A stretch of 64,000 bases of DNA from the NCBI RefSeq assembly GCF_019059575.1, contig NW_024881518.1, positions 248,001-312,000 of the forward strand, read 5' to 3'. Shown in pieces: positions 41,889 through 54,765 of this stretch. Each line of letters starts with the position of its first letter. The stretch's first letter is position 1. The notes below the pieces were generated by a model. The model ran no database searches, was not told the origin of the DNA, and saw nothing but the letters and a program-made list of their open reading frames with translations. This DNA is from Amphibalanus amphitrite (lineage: Eukaryota; Arthropoda; Thecostraca; Balanomorpha; Balanidae). The position numbers were made by a program, and so were the translations under genes.

Positions 41889-44800
41889 ATGCTGTCGTTA
41901 CTGCTTCTTCTTTGGAGCGCTGTCGCTCTAGGTCAAGGTAAGACGGAGGGACAGGGTTCCTTGTGCCTAGTGCCTACTGCCTAACATGACGATATTTTGC
42001 CTAGAGATGCGCACATTTCCTCCGAGCATGCACTGCAAGAGACTCTTGGAGGTTGAAATGTTGTATTTTATGCAAGAATGAACTATGAAATACAATAAGG
42101 TCAACGCCTTCTCTCGATTTTCAACATCATGTGTTCTTCCGTGTCCCTTATCCATGTCCGATTCCAATGTCATCCACCTCAGAGTCTGCTGTTAATCCCT
42201 TGTAGATAGTTGTTTTCTCTCAATGACCGCTTGTTCTGGACGTGCTCCGGCAGATATCGTGTTCCAGCAGCCGACGGCGTTCGGCAGCCGGCCCGTGTTC
42301 AGCGACCCGACGGTGGACGCGGCGCTCCAGCTGCCGCTCGATGTGGGCGGCAGTGGGGCCGAGCTGCTCCGCTTCGGAGGCAGCTTCGACTGTCGCACGC
42401 CTGACGGACAGCTGGGCCGCTGCGGCCCGCTCCTCAGCTGCGACCACATGCGCAAGGCTCTGCTGCCACTGACCACAGCCCGACTGCGGTTTCTCAAGAA
42501 GTCCATCTGCCGTTTTGTGGGCGGTCGGCCGCTAATCTGTTGCCCGGAGAGGCCGCCTCAGCTGACACCGACCACCTCCGCGCCGCTGTTCTTTGAGGTC
42601 TCGAGACGGCCGCCAGAACCGACACCATCACCACCCACACCACCGCCGCCATCACCATCAGCATCCGCAGGCCTCAGCCCTGTATCGAGTACCGAGGTCG
42701 CATCGCCTCCTGCAGCACAAGGGACAACAGTGCCAGATGCGCCTGACGTCGAGATGGCTAAATCCGAAGTGACTGAAGTCGAGACAGCGTCTGTTGCCTC
42801 GACTTCTGAGGCGTCTAATGCCGAGACGATGCCAGAGGTGTCTGTTGTCGAGACGACGACACCCGATGTCGCTAGTGCTGAGACATCAGAGGTGACTGGA
42901 GTCGAGACAACGGTAGAAGAAACTAAAGCAGAGACGACAGCGCCAGAGACGACTAGTGTTGAACCGGCACCAGAAGTGCCCAGTGAGGAGACGATACCAG
43001 AAGTGACTGTTGTCGAGACGACGCCAGAAGCGAGTGAAGCTGTTGTTGAAACAGCGCCAGATGCGTCTAGTGTGGAGACAACACCAGAGGCGACTGGTGT
43101 CGATACGGCGGCGACACCGGAGGCTGTGCCGACCGACGGACCATCAACCATTCCGCCCCCGGGCCTGGACGTCTGCGGCCACAAGCTGGTGGAACGCATT
43201 ACCGGCGGCCAGGAGTCGCAGCCCAGTGAGTGGATTGGCGGATTACTAGATCTGTGGTCTGATGAGCATGCAATTGCGCATTCCCGGGTTATGTAATGGG
43301 ATAATGTTTTATGCATGGGATTAGGGAGAGGACCGGGGGGGGGGGGGGGTAATTTTTGTTTGGAAGCAGGTTGTGACTTCACATTATTTATCTGCAATGT
43401 GGTCCCCGGTGCTCTCAAGCCCTTGATACGGGATAAGTCTGCACTCTGCAACAAGGCCAGGTTTTGGTGTCGGCTCAGCTCAGGGATGATGACTCAAGTG
43501 TGTCCTGTTGTTTCAGACTCGTGGCCGTGGCTGGCGGCGCTCGGCTACCAGCTGGAGCGGAGGAAGATCGACTTTCTGTGCGGCGGTGTGCTGATCACCG
43601 AGTGGCACATCCTCACCGCCGCCCACTGCGTCAAGGAGCAGCTGTAAGTGACGTCATACACCGCAGGCGAGACACACGGCTCACTGTGACGACTTAGGAC
43701 GGTGGGGTCCTCTTTAACTGGGCATTCCCAAACACAAACATTACACCGACTGGCCGTCCCATTTCCAGTGAAACATAAAACAAGTGAGGTGTTTTCGACC
43801 AAACAAAAATAACGGCCAATTGCTAGTTTCCATATTCAAATGCCAGCCCTCAGTAGTCCGCATATGGTTGAAACTGGATATCCCCAAAGTTTCCGTATCG
43901 TGGCAGTCACCTTACTTTCACTATTACACCGCGCGGATTTACGTATCAAGTAGCTTCCATTTGTACTCTATAACCCTTTTAACGTCTTCAACGGGCATTG
44001 GCTTGTTCGGTAGCTCAGTTGGTGGAACACACGACTCTCGGTGGCCAATCTCGGCTTTGAGTCGTTTTTGTATCCGATACGACTCGCGTCAGCGTCGGTT
44101 TGTGGTTGGTTGTAAGGGGCAGAGCTGCTGCCGGCTGAGGTCCGTGGGTGGGACGGGCCGTGCCGGCTATGCGGTCACGCTAAGTCTTAGCTCCCGACTA
44201 AGGTCGGAATTTCCCGATCGGACAGAAGGGGTCAAGGCCTGAGCAGCAAGCTCGGCTTGGAGGTAGCTCTGGCTTTTGTTTTCTTTGACCTGTCGACTGA
44301 AAGCTATAACAATATCACTGCATTCGTTCACTTACACCAATGATGCCCGTTATATACTCGTGGCTCGTATGATAAAAAGAACTCAGGGGCTGGTAAACGA
44401 AACGGTTAACAGATACAGTTCGGATATTTAAATTTTCAAAACCTCAAGTCGATTGATGTAAATTGTTGCCTCTCCCAGCTCGACGTTAGTTGAGTTTGAT
44501 CCGTTCCGTTTGATGGGCAGTTCCTACAAAGTACAAACTGCCAATAGAAAACATGCTAAGCACACGTACCGTAATTGCATTTATTTACCTGCGTTGTAAA
44601 GAAAAGCTAAACCGTTACTCAATACTCACAGGTCTCTACATTAATATTTTACTACAAAGGTTTGTACTGTATATTTTGCATGATATCTCTATTGCTGAGC
44701 CGTGCTCGTTGACCCGTTTCAGGAAGGTGATTCGTCTGGGCGACCATGACCTCTTCAACGACACAGAGGTGGACACGGTCACGGAGCACGGCATCGCCGA

Positions 44801-46802
44801 GATGATGCCGCACGAGGAGTACAACAACCGCACGCTGTTCAACGACATCGCCATCGTCAAACTGCGCACCAAGGTCGACATCACCGGTGAGCGAATAAAA
44901 ATATTTAACTAGCTAAAATATCGGAAGATATTTTAGCTAGATGAGCGAGCTGGCCTACAAATATGCGGTGGATGTGCTTCTCCAATGAACACGTAAGCAA
45001 TAAATATGTGTGCGTATGCGTATATGCTGTCAGCTGCCAGTTTTGCATGTATTCGTGCGTGGCTCGATGCATTGAGAGACAGAAGCGTCCGGAATGTTTA
45101 ACAAGGCAGAGTGAACTTGTATGCCTAACCTAACCTGATTCGGATCCGCTCGTTTGTCAACGGGCTATGCTTCTTTGTTACGTTCAGCAGTGTTCGTTAC
45201 GTTCAGCTGCGACAATCGGTAAATGTTTTATTCATCTAGTGTGTTCGGAACCATTCTGATATTTCACGTACGATGCTGACGAATACTGTTTTTGCAGGAA
45301 CCGTTCATCCGATTTGTCTTCCACTTTTACCGGAAATGCGAAATCTCGAGTTGGTCAGACAGATTACCTTCATTGCTGGCTGGGGCACCACATCATTCAG
45401 TAAGTTAATTGTTTCTGCTGTCGGTGTTGGCTTGTATATCATTATCGTATAAGAAGTGTGAACTTGCAGACGGGAGGTGTAACGTCTTACCGTACTCTAC
45501 TCAAGCATTAACGGGACGTTGAATCGTGATTAGCGGGCCGAGGTGACACGACGCGACACCGAGCCAGTGGGGTCCAGGGAAGGGGGAGGGGGAGGGGGGG
45601 CGATAACGAGAAGGGTGGAGAAGAACAAACAGAACCGCGGCGGCCCCGCCGTGGTCGGCCGATAACACGCGCAGTGTGAGCCGAGCCGCGGTGCACAAGG
45701 GGTGCGCGGAGTGTTTGCCCACCCACCATCCCCATCATCACCGTCCTGTCCTTTGTTCCCAAACGACCCTCGTCGTCCACCCGGGTTTGACGAAGCGGTG
45801 ACTCGCACAGAGCTGGAGGCGAAGATAAACCCGGGTGTTGACGGCCTTTCACAGCCAAACAGGGAGAGGAGTTGATCGGAGGACACGCTAAAAACGCATT
45901 GATTACAACGCTAATTAGTGCGGTAGTAAATGCCACCACTCTATAAACCCACAGCGTCCGGCCGGAGTCAGTAAAGTCGTCTCGTATTACAGAGGGTGAG
46001 GCGAGCCCCGTGCTGCGGGAGGCGCGGGTGCGCGTCCACCGGCAGCAGCTCTGCAAACAGCGCTACCGGGCGCTGCGCCACCGGCTGGCCGACTCGCAGA
46101 TCTGCGCATCGGCACGCGAGGGCGGCGAGAACCAGGATACGTGCCAGGTGAGCGCCGTATAACGTTTGCGTAACGCGAGGGGATTTAAAATCAAGGGGTT
46201 GGTAGGGTTACCATCGTCTTACATCCTAGTGCGATTGCACAATGCACATTGCACAGCACATGCCACTATCCAGCAGCGATGCGACATCTATCGCCGAAAC
46301 CTAACCAAGTGACCTCAGACTGCAATGTCCACGACGCCGCTGGTGGCGCTGGCGTGGCTGCATACGGTTGTCCGTAACCCATCGAACTCGATGGATCTAG
46401 AAAACTGTTCGGCTGAAAATAAAAGGCATCTTGGACTACCTAACCGCAGAAGGGCTTGCAAAAGTTCGTCTTTGTCAAGAATGTAGACTTGAAGTGTAAA
46501 AAGTGACAAAAGTTTCCCAATGAGTCTACCACTGTCGCCGTCAAATTATGAGCCGTACAATCGAGCACACTAGCCAGACATCGAGCATTAGCCACTCTGG
46601 TTACTTGAGCGTCGGCTGACGCCTCGTTTCTGTCCGACAGGGTGACAGCGGCGGCCCGATGATGATGCCCGGCGTCCTCACACCCAACTGGTACGTCATG
46701 GGCGTTGTATCGTTCGGGTTCCGCTGCGGCGAGCCGCGCTTCCCGGGCGTCTACACACGCGTCACAGACTACCTGGACTGGATCGTGGACCACCTGAGGT
46801 AG
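41889..46802 (+). CDS. CLIP-domain serine protease 1, secreted zymogen
   Basis: This is an extracellular trypsin-like protease of the arthropod CLIP family, which acts in cascades of clotting, melanisation and Toll signalling. Exons: 41889-41937, 42254-43225, 43517-43643, 44723-44886, 45298-45399, 45993-46147 and 46641-46802; 576 residues. It starts with a signal peptide ([15 protein letters not shown]). A six-cysteine CLIP domain follows (from [13 protein letters not shown] to LICCPE). Next is a Pro-rich linker and then a long Thr/Glu/Val repeat region with about ten loose VETTPE-type units. Activation should be after Arg in VER/ITGG. The catalytic triad is complete: TAAHC, NDIAIV, GDSGGP. 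Asp in DTCQGDSGG predicts cleavage after Arg or Lys. AATAAA at 47463-47468 is a plausible polyadenylation signal. The direct substrate cannot be inferred. Confidence 0.94.
43990..44260 (+). repeat. Possible tRNA-derived SINE remnant
   Basis: GGTAGCTCAGTTGGTGGAACA resembles a tRNA A-box region and is followed by a short spacer and GGCTTTGAGTCG where a B box would lie, but that box is degenerate. The downstream 150 bp has no recognised structure. It lies in an intron of protease 1. Confidence 0.3.
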
Positions 46803-49312
46803 GGGGCGACTTCGGGCCGTCTCTCAGACTCCAACGACTTCAGATAGTCTCCGAACGCCGAGACGCCACCGTCTTCAGACAGTTACCGATCGCCGAGGCA
46901 CAAGTGGAGTTGCTCTGGCCTCCGCCACATAGTTAGAGCATCTACCAAAGATGGGTACTGGCTCAATGATCAAAGCCAAAAGACAGAAGCCTAAAGACTA
47001 CTCGGCAGCTAAATGACATACAGTCGCTCACAGTGTCTCACGAACTGTCTCCCGCAGGCAGTGTAATGTGAAGATGTTCGTATGTGTGTGGATACTATAG
47101 ACGGCACGGTACATACAGTCGATTGCGGAATGAAAACCTGTGAATATAACTGTTTTACATATTTGACGAAGCATGCGAGGGCATTTATTTTAATACCTAT
47201 TTATTGACCATTACAACAGCTGTAATCAGTGGTACGAGCTACAACCGATTGAAAAGCGTTCGAATTGTGGCACCAGGGTCTTGATTCGCCCAGTGTCAGG
47301 CCCGCGACGGGTCGCCGCTTCGCCTTTGGTCCTGAAATAGCGAAACCGTGGAAGGGCCTCCGGCATAGAAAATGAAGCAGCGCAAAAGTAGGTCAGCAAT
47401 AACGATCGCGAGTGCCAACGCTATGACGGTTTGTATGAACGTGGCAGCCCCACATTAGAGCCAATAAAGTCATTATTTTTGTATGCTTTAATTTGACAGC
47501 GACTGTTTTTTTTTCTCTCGAGATAGTGCTGTTCGAAAAATGGACACGGAAAACGGGAGAAAATAAAAATGTGCATAGTAAACCAGTCTAATACAAACGC
47601 AAATGATGCATCAGCATGTGTCAGCTAGTATGAAGGACCGACTGCGCAGATCACAACCTTCTTAGCACTAACATCGGGGATCACAAGCCCTGACATTTAT
47701 GATTCACTTTTCTCGTGCGAACTGAGCGCTGCCCATTTCCCGGCAGCGGGGCAGCAGCTCTGGCCAGTGTGTGACAGAAGCGGCGGCCGGGCCGGGCTCT
47801 GGGCCGCCCGGGCCGTCTGTGGTGTGTATGCTCTCAGACGGTAATTCCGGCTGGTGGGCGCCGCTCGCGCTGCGGCGTGACGTCAGCCGCGACGCGCTGT
47901 GTTTATTGCCGGGCCGGCCAGCGCGGCTGTCCTGCGGCTGACCGACGCCAGTGGCCGACCCACTGCGAGCAGACAGACGGACTCGGCAGCCGTCACCGCC
48001 GACGGCACCGCAGTGACACGGATCCCCTGAACGGCGGCAGCGTCCGCGTGGTGCTAGCCGTGACTTCTGCAGCGGCAGCAGACTCTTCTTTCAGCAGAGT
48101 CTGTCTTTGGAAACCTCTGATCGTGAAGCGCGGCGCTGAAGGAGTACGAACTCTTCTACCGAGGAATCGCCAAACGCCCCTCACAAGGTAGGTTGACAGT
48201 GGATGGTAGTGGCAGGAGGCTGGCCCGTCTTTTGTAGAAAGCACATCGAGCTATATGGGGACCGGTTGATCGGACATGGTAACGTTTGAATGTTTTATCT
48301 CAGCAGCCGTAGGCCTGATTGTCTGGAGGTCTACCTACAGTCAAGTAGCCCCTTCTCAGGTCAGCCTTCTGTCGACTGATGTATTTGGATGACGACCAGG
48401 GTGTCAAAATTATTTCGCTTACAATAAGAATAACTTCGCAATGAGTGCGTTTGAAGGAATCCCGCGCAACTTCGCTTGGATCTCAGTCCGTACGGGCGCA
48501 GAGTGCAAGCACTGCTCATTGTAGCGCCAGTTCGTAGGTCTCCTACAAGCCAAAAGGCGTCTAGCTAATGATTTAGCCCGGCCCATAAACTGGCCGAAGT
48601 GGCAACCCGTTCGGCTGGGTAAGATGATTACGTATCCGAGTTTTTATTCTTGATTCATCACTAAATGGAAATGTCTGCAATTGACGTCAAGGTTTTCACA
48701 CGCGCCACCATGTGGTTGTTAGGGTGCATATAAACAAACCGTTCGGCTAGCCGCGTATAACCGAAGCGACTTGTTTATCCTTCAAATGTCACTGAACCGA
48801 TATGGGAAGAAATTTTTGTATCGTGCCGTTCAACGACGGTGCCAAGTCGAGCATCCTGCAGCTGCCCACCTAGAGAAGTTTGCGCCTTGGGGGAGAGGGA
48901 CGGGGAGCAAGCTATTTCGGCCTGAAAAGTCCATTGCAGAGCTATGGAATGATACTTGATAGGGTGTCGACATTGGACTGTGCCGACCACCGACGGTGCG
49001 CCGCACCGGCAGAGACCGTCCCAGTGGGACGGTGGGGCGGGAATATCCCGATGGGACAGCCCGCCCTGCCGCTCACAAGGTCATACCGGACTGAGGATGT
49101 CGTTCAATAAGGACTTGTCAATGTCGGATGTCCTCACCTCACCAACGGTTCTCTGGAAGGGGTTCTCTGGAAGAAGCCAGTCGGGAAAGGGAAGCGTTAG
49201 GAGGATGCGGATGGGCTTGCCCTGAGGAAGGGAAGGACGGATGACCTGTGTTTGTGCTAGTCTGTGCTGTCGGTGACCTGACCTGACCTCCTCGGTCGCC
49301 CTGTGACCTCAG
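46803..49312 (+). other. Spacer between the two tandem proteases
   Basis: The first about 670 bp is likely the 3' UTR of protease 1, up to AATAAA at 47463-47468. A GC-rich stretch at about 47740-48190 could be the promoter and a non-coding first exon of protease 2, with a possible donor (ACAAG/GTAGGT) at 48187. No further gene was seen. Confidence 0.5.
47463..47468 (+). terminator. Candidate polyadenylation signal of protease 1
   Basis: AATAAA lies about 660 nt after the stop codon, followed by T-rich sequence. Confidence 0.5.
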
Positions 49313-52300
49313 ATGCAGCTGCCGTGCGTGGCAGTGCTCGCGCTGCTCCTCTTCAGTCCATCAGTCACGTGTCAAGGTCAGTATGTTTACCTTCCGTAGA
49401 GGTAGGCATTAGTGCTTTGTACTTAGGCTCTGCTGCATGAAGTGTCTGCTCATCAGAGTCCAAAGAGGGCAAAGGGCGGGCAAAACGAAAGAGAAACTAT
49501 TCGGTTTCAATCTCCGTATTCAAGACGCGTGCTGATGATTCTGATCACTTAGCGGGGCCGGCGGTAGATGGGCGTCCAGAAACGTGTGACGGCATGGTGT
49601 CGCATGCGCTATAGCATCTCAAAGGTGTCGCCTATGTCTATAGTGTCATCTAATAGCTCTCTGCGGGGCTACGCTGCACCAGGAGCTGCACGGAATCTGG
49701 TATATGTTCGTAAACAACAGACAGAAGCTGAACGACACTAACCACCCTCCCAAACGCCAGCATTCCACCGTCTGGCTGTGAGACTTGCAATACGCATATA
49801 TTATTAGTTCAAATAAATCAAGCAAGAAGATCAAAGATGTCCTATGATTTAGACGGCAACGGCCACCGACACACTTTTATCTTGAGTTAACCACACCCGT
49901 TTGTGTTTCAGGTTTCTATTTCCCTGACGAGGAGGTAACACCGGCGTCGCCACGGCCGTCGCCCACCGGCATTGTGGAGAAGGAGCCGGCGGGCGTGCCG
50001 CTGTCGTCGGAGGGCGCTCCGCCGGAGCCCGGCGCTGTGAACGAGTCGTCGCCGACAGACGGAGTGGCCGTGGGCCCGCGCCGTATCAGCGGCGTGAGGC
50101 AGCGGCCGCGCATCACCGTCCTGCCGCCGGTGACGCCGGAGCGGCAGCAGCACGTCATCGCGCCATCGGAGAAAGACGAGGACGACATCATGGGCGGCTT
50201 CTACTTCCCCGAGGACGAGACTGAGGGTGGCGAGCAGTACGGCGAGGACGAGCTGGAGCTCACCGGCCGCAGCTCCGACAACTTCAGGTGCCTGTTCCCG
50301 CCGCGGAAACTCGCCGGCACCTGTGTCATAATGAACCACTGCCCGCCGCTGAAACGGCTGACCAGTCGACTCACGCGCAGAGTGCTGTACCTACTCAACT
50401 CCATCAAATGCAGGAATGTCAACTCGAACATACCTATGTATTGCTGTCCGAATAACCTCATAAGGAGACCAGTCCGCCCTGCTGTTGTAGAAGAAAGTAC
50501 GACGGTTTCTAGCACTACTACTACCACAACCACGACAACTACAACAACTACAACAGAGCGTACTACACCGAGTACTTCACCATCGACCGTCCCAACCCCG
50601 CCACCCACCGCTCCACCAACCATCCCAACCAAACCATCAACCGCCCCACCCCCACCGTCCACCGCCCCACCCACACCGTCCACCGCACCGGCCGCCAAAC
50701 CCTTCGCTGCCAAACCCACCCCAGTCGCCACCGCGCCCACCCCCACGACACCCGACACCACCCCTGCGCCCGTCGCGACGGAACCCCCCACAGAGCCACC
50801 GACGGCGCCCGCCCCTACCCAGTCCAGCAGCAAGCGTCCGTCGAGGACCAAGAAGGACTTCACCTCGGAGGGCGATCCCGACTCTGACTACTCCGACTCC
50901 GACTCTGACTCGGACGCGGAGGAGGAGGTCGGCCAGGAGGCGGAGACGACTGCGTCCACTGACGGTGCGGTGGACGGTGGTACGTCCCCGGCCACTGACA
51001 CGGACGGTGTGCCCACCACCGAGGAGACAGCGCCGGCGACCGGCTACATCCTGCCGCGGCCGCCCCGCTGCGGCTACCGCAACGTCACCGGCGTCCGCAT
51101 CGTCGGCGGCGTGGAGTCAGAAGTCGGTGAGTTCATAAGCTCAACGGTATTTAATGTGGCGAGATTCTCATCACATGACATGACAGGACATTTGTCTGCT
51201 GGCCGTCTGAAGTGCCATCTTCATTCTTCATGCACATTCAATTCAGATAATTTCCATAGAATTCATGTAAGTTCATACTCAACGTTATTTTTAAACTTCG
51301 ATAGTATTATTAGTTTCTTGTAGTATTGAGCAAAATGGTGCGGCAGTGGACAGTGGCCATTGGCCACTATTCGTGAGACAAAAAAGCTGTGCTGAGCTCA
51401 ACGTCCTTGGGAAACGGTGTCACACATTCGACTGAGAGTGACCGCGATGATTACAGCCGAGTGGCCGTGGATGGCCGCCCTGGGCTACGACTCGCACGAC
51501 GGCGACATCAACTTCCACTGCGGCGGCGCGCTTATCACTAACAAGCACGTGCTGACGGCGGCCCACTGCGTCCAGGGCAAGGAGGACAGCCTGTGAGTAC
51601 TGGCCACATACCGGACCGGTGGCCCAGTCACCGACGGACGTCCGAAGGATGGAGAGACCGTTTAACTGCCTCTTCATCCAGGGTCCCGTTTCATAACTGA
51701 TGACTGATTACTGATTAATGATTACTGATGTCTGAACTGAAGCGCGATCTTCGGTGTCGGTAGTATCCAGTCGCCCGACCCGAAGAAAAGTGAGGCAAAC
51801 GTAAATGCCAACGTTTTTCTTCATGCTTTTGTCGAAAGTGCAGCACGATTTTAGACAATTAGACGATCACCGGCCAGGCATTACACTACCACATTAGCTT
51901 TGTTTCTCTATTTGGATCACCAGTTGTCTATTTATCCGCACGAACCGTGACTGTCTGACGATGTCTGCCGCAGAAACTGGGCCCGTATCGGCGACCACGA
52001 TCTGACCAACGACACCGACGTCGACACGGCCATCAACTACGGCATCAAGGAGCACCGGATCCACGAGGAGTACAACAACCGCACGTTCGCCAACGACATC
52101 GCCATCCTGGTGCTGCGAGAGCCAGTGGAGTTCAACTGTGAGTTTACCTGCAGCCGGTGGAGTTCAACTGTGCGTGTGGAGTTGAATTGAGTTTATATCC
52201 AAGAGAGTTTATAGCCGTTAGAGTTGTTCTGTGAGTTTGGAGCAGAGGCAGGTATCAGTTCAACTGCGAGTTTAGAGTCGGTGGAGTTGTTTAACTATGA

Positions 52301-53352
52301 CTAGAACCGGTAGATATTTCAGCTCAACTGTGATTTTAGAACTGGTAGAGTTTGACCTGGTTTTCGGCCCAAAGCTAAATTGAGAGCTTACCGCCGGTGA
52401 AATCCAACTGTGAGTTTACTGCCGGGGGAGTGAGTTCACTTGATGGCTCTTTGGTATCGATGATGGCTCTCAAACCAAACCTGTATCTTTACAGATGCAA
52501 GGCATACAGTTTGTCTGCCGTTTGAAGACGAAGTCAGGACCATGGTGTTTGACGCTAAGAAGCCCTTCATTGCTGGATGGGGCGCTACCAGCTACAGTAA
52601 GTAGCCGCTTCAGTAAACGCTGCTAATTAGCTTCAGTTAAAATTCATATCTAAAATCTTCAATTCTTCCAATGACATTATACCAACTGAATAAATCAGCT
52701 TTCAAAAAGACACGCTCAACGTTCAAACATATATCATTTGTCTTTGGTAAAACGATTGAACAATCAAACAAGTCACACAATCAAAGCGAGCTCTATGGGA
52801 TACCCGATGACACGCAAAAGCCGTTTAGCACAGACACCGACGCGATTTTTCAAGATATGACGCTGAAACGTGTACGCCTTTTCTTCAGGGGGTTCCGCCA
52901 GCGCCAAACTGCTGCACACCCAGGTGCGGGTCATGAGGAAAAAGGCCTGCTCACGGCGCTACACGCGCTTCAGGCAGATCACCATTACCGACAAGGTGCT
53001 CTGCGCCAGGAGCCCCGGGAAAGACTCGTGCCAGGTAAGACAATCAATGGGTCTGTCCGCATGCCGCTCCCTGTCCGCTGCTGACTATCATTTGCTACTC
53101 CGCTACATTGTTATTTTTTTTTTTCATTCTGCTCTTCAGTTTCTTTTGAATAATGTTGTTTGCACGCATTCTGTTCGACAGGGCGACAGCGGCGGTCCGA
53201 TGATGTTCCCGTCGCCGTCGGGACCGTACTTCTACACGATCGGTGTCGTGTCGTTCGGGTACAAATGTGCCGACGCCAGAGTGCCCGGAGTCTACACAAG
53301 AGTCAGCGAATATCTCGACTGGATCACCAGCCATCTGCACGACACCGACTGA
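49313..53352 (+). CDS. CLIP-domain serine protease 2, secreted zymogen, tandem paralogue
   Basis: Exons: 49313-49376, 49912-51126, 51457-51592, 51974-52137, 52495-52596, 52889-53034 and 53182-53352; 665 residues. Intron phases (1,1,2,1,1,0) equal those of the upstream protease, so the genes are duplicates. There is a signal peptide ([20 protein letters not shown]), an acidic/Pro-rich N-terminal region, and a six-Cys CLIP domain ([14 protein letters not shown] to PMYCCPN). A mucin-like Thr then Pro/Thr linker and an acidic DSDSDSD stretch follow. The activation site is GVR/IVGG. The triad is complete: TAAHC, NDIAIL, GDSGGP; Asp in DSCQGDSGG gives trypsin-like specificity. GFYFPDEE near the start recurs as GFYFPEDE just before the CLIP domain. 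Its role in haemolymph cascades is inferred from the family. Confidence 0.94.
50500..50815 (+). repeat. Coding Thr/Pro-rich low-complexity tract of protease 2
   Basis: An ACTACAACA-type run encodes poly-Thr, then CCACCCACC-type repeats encode Thr/Pro/Ala. A mucin-like linker of this kind is a probable O-glycosylation target and separates the CLIP and protease domains. Confidence 0.8.
52125..52420 (+). repeat. Exon-end-derived degenerate repeat carrying 5' splice sites
   Basis: The end of exon 51974-52137 plus its donor (GTGGAGTTCAACT/GTGAGTTTA) is repeated in diverged form about five more times in the following intron, near 52160, 52215, 52255, 52320 and 52400, at irregular spacing of about 40-70 bp. 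Several copies keep a GTGAGT-like donor. Confidence 0.75.
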
Positions 53353-54765
53353 AGCGCGCCGCGGCCCGGCTCCCCATGATTCGGTCTCCGCTCGAAACTC
53401 CCCGTGTTGCTTCGACACTCGCCATAAGTGTGAGGTTGCCTTCGTCGAGAAAAGTCTGTTTTGGACGCTGATTTGTGATTTCGAGTGTGATTTGTGTCGT
53501 GATCGGCGATGTGCCTAGAGATGTGTTCACTTAAAGCGACACGATGGGTTAGGCTTTGTTCGTGCTTAACATGTGGTATGTCGAGTTCATGTCAGTGACT
53601 TTGCAAATTTTGTTATGGGATGCATCATCCGGGGATAAACTGAATATGAGTCGATGATATTGTTTCGTGGAGCGGAAATACACGGAATGGAAAGCCAAAC
53701 ACTGGTAACCCGCAATGTAAGCACTACTCCCCCTCACCAGTTGCTGGGATGTCCAGCGTTGAGGTCCCCCGGTTAGCTATAAGCTACTAACTATGTGCTG
53801 GCATCGTAATTCATGCTTTGATGACATGAAGGGGCATAAAACACGACGCATTCGCTTTAAACGTCTTATATTGTGTCTCTGAGGTCATGTGATTAGAGGA
53901 TGCTCCTGCCCATACCTAACGGTGTAAAACTCGAGTGCAAAGGCACAACCGCCCAGACAGCAGTTTTTGAGCGACATACATCTGAGCTGCCGCCTACCTC
54001 AATCAGAATGAGGTAGGGCATCAAAAAATCAGCGTGGTATTTGTCTTTGGAATTAATTTGTAACGTAATCTTGTGCAAGTTGTCACTATTGTTTCATTAG
54101 GCCTCGCTTTCATCTTCAATATCTCAGCGTAATAACAATTGCTCTTTGGCTTGGTATCTTGTTCCAGTAGAAAAACCTATACCCAGTTGTTACAATAAGC
54201 ACCATGAACGAAGTAACGTCATTATCAAAACGATGACTGTGGCGCCCCGAAGGAAGAGGCCCGGGATAGACTAGAGAGTAGAGCGCGGCTTCAGAGTTCG
54301 TCTACTAAGGGATCGATCGACCAGTCCGATGATGTCACTGGTCTTGTCTCTGGAGTCTTGCAGACCGCTACATCTTCATTCCAGTAGCAGTGGAGACTAC
54401 CGGCGTAGTCGGAGAAGCAGAGTCCCAGGGATCGATAGAATTACAGTAGAGTCGCGAATAACATGACTATTCATATCGACAGATTAAGACTAGAAGAGTG
54501 AGCGGTTCTAGCACCTTCGGTGATTCACTTGCAACCACTGTAAACAGCGGTAATAGAGATTGTACAGATCATACGGGACATAGTGGCCAATGCCAGCCAC
54601 GTGATCCCTAACGCGTGTTATATCAGGATGGCTTTCGAAGGCCACCCGAACAGCAGCACATTAAAACGAGTGCAGAAAACTGTGTCCACTGGCACCATAC
54701 CGGTCTGGCGTGAGGCACGGGACAGCGATCCGCAGGTCAGAGGCGAGTCGGGCCGGCCGGCCGGT
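53353..54765 (+). other. Convergent spacer between protease 2 and MINDY4
   Basis: It should contain the 3' UTRs of both genes. No AATAAA was seen on either strand close to the stops, and no repeat or gene was recognised. Confidence 0.5.

Noticed and set aside
42558..43454. 298-codon minus-strand frame opposite protease 1 exon 2
   Set aside because: It mirrors the VETTPE repeats. The plus strand has the CLIP cysteines and correct splicing.
43990..44060. Functional tRNA gene
   Set aside because: A TAGCTCAGTTGG-like A box is present, but no cloverleaf with a paired acceptor stem and proper B box could be drawn. It was kept only as a possible SINE remnant.
45508..46056. Minus-strand 182-codon frame
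   Set aside because: It overlaps a protease 1 exon in antisense and an intron, with no family signature.
54236..54320. Second tRNA-like sequence (GTAGAGCGCGGCTTC...)
   Set aside because: It has no complete A and B boxes and no pairing acceptor stem.
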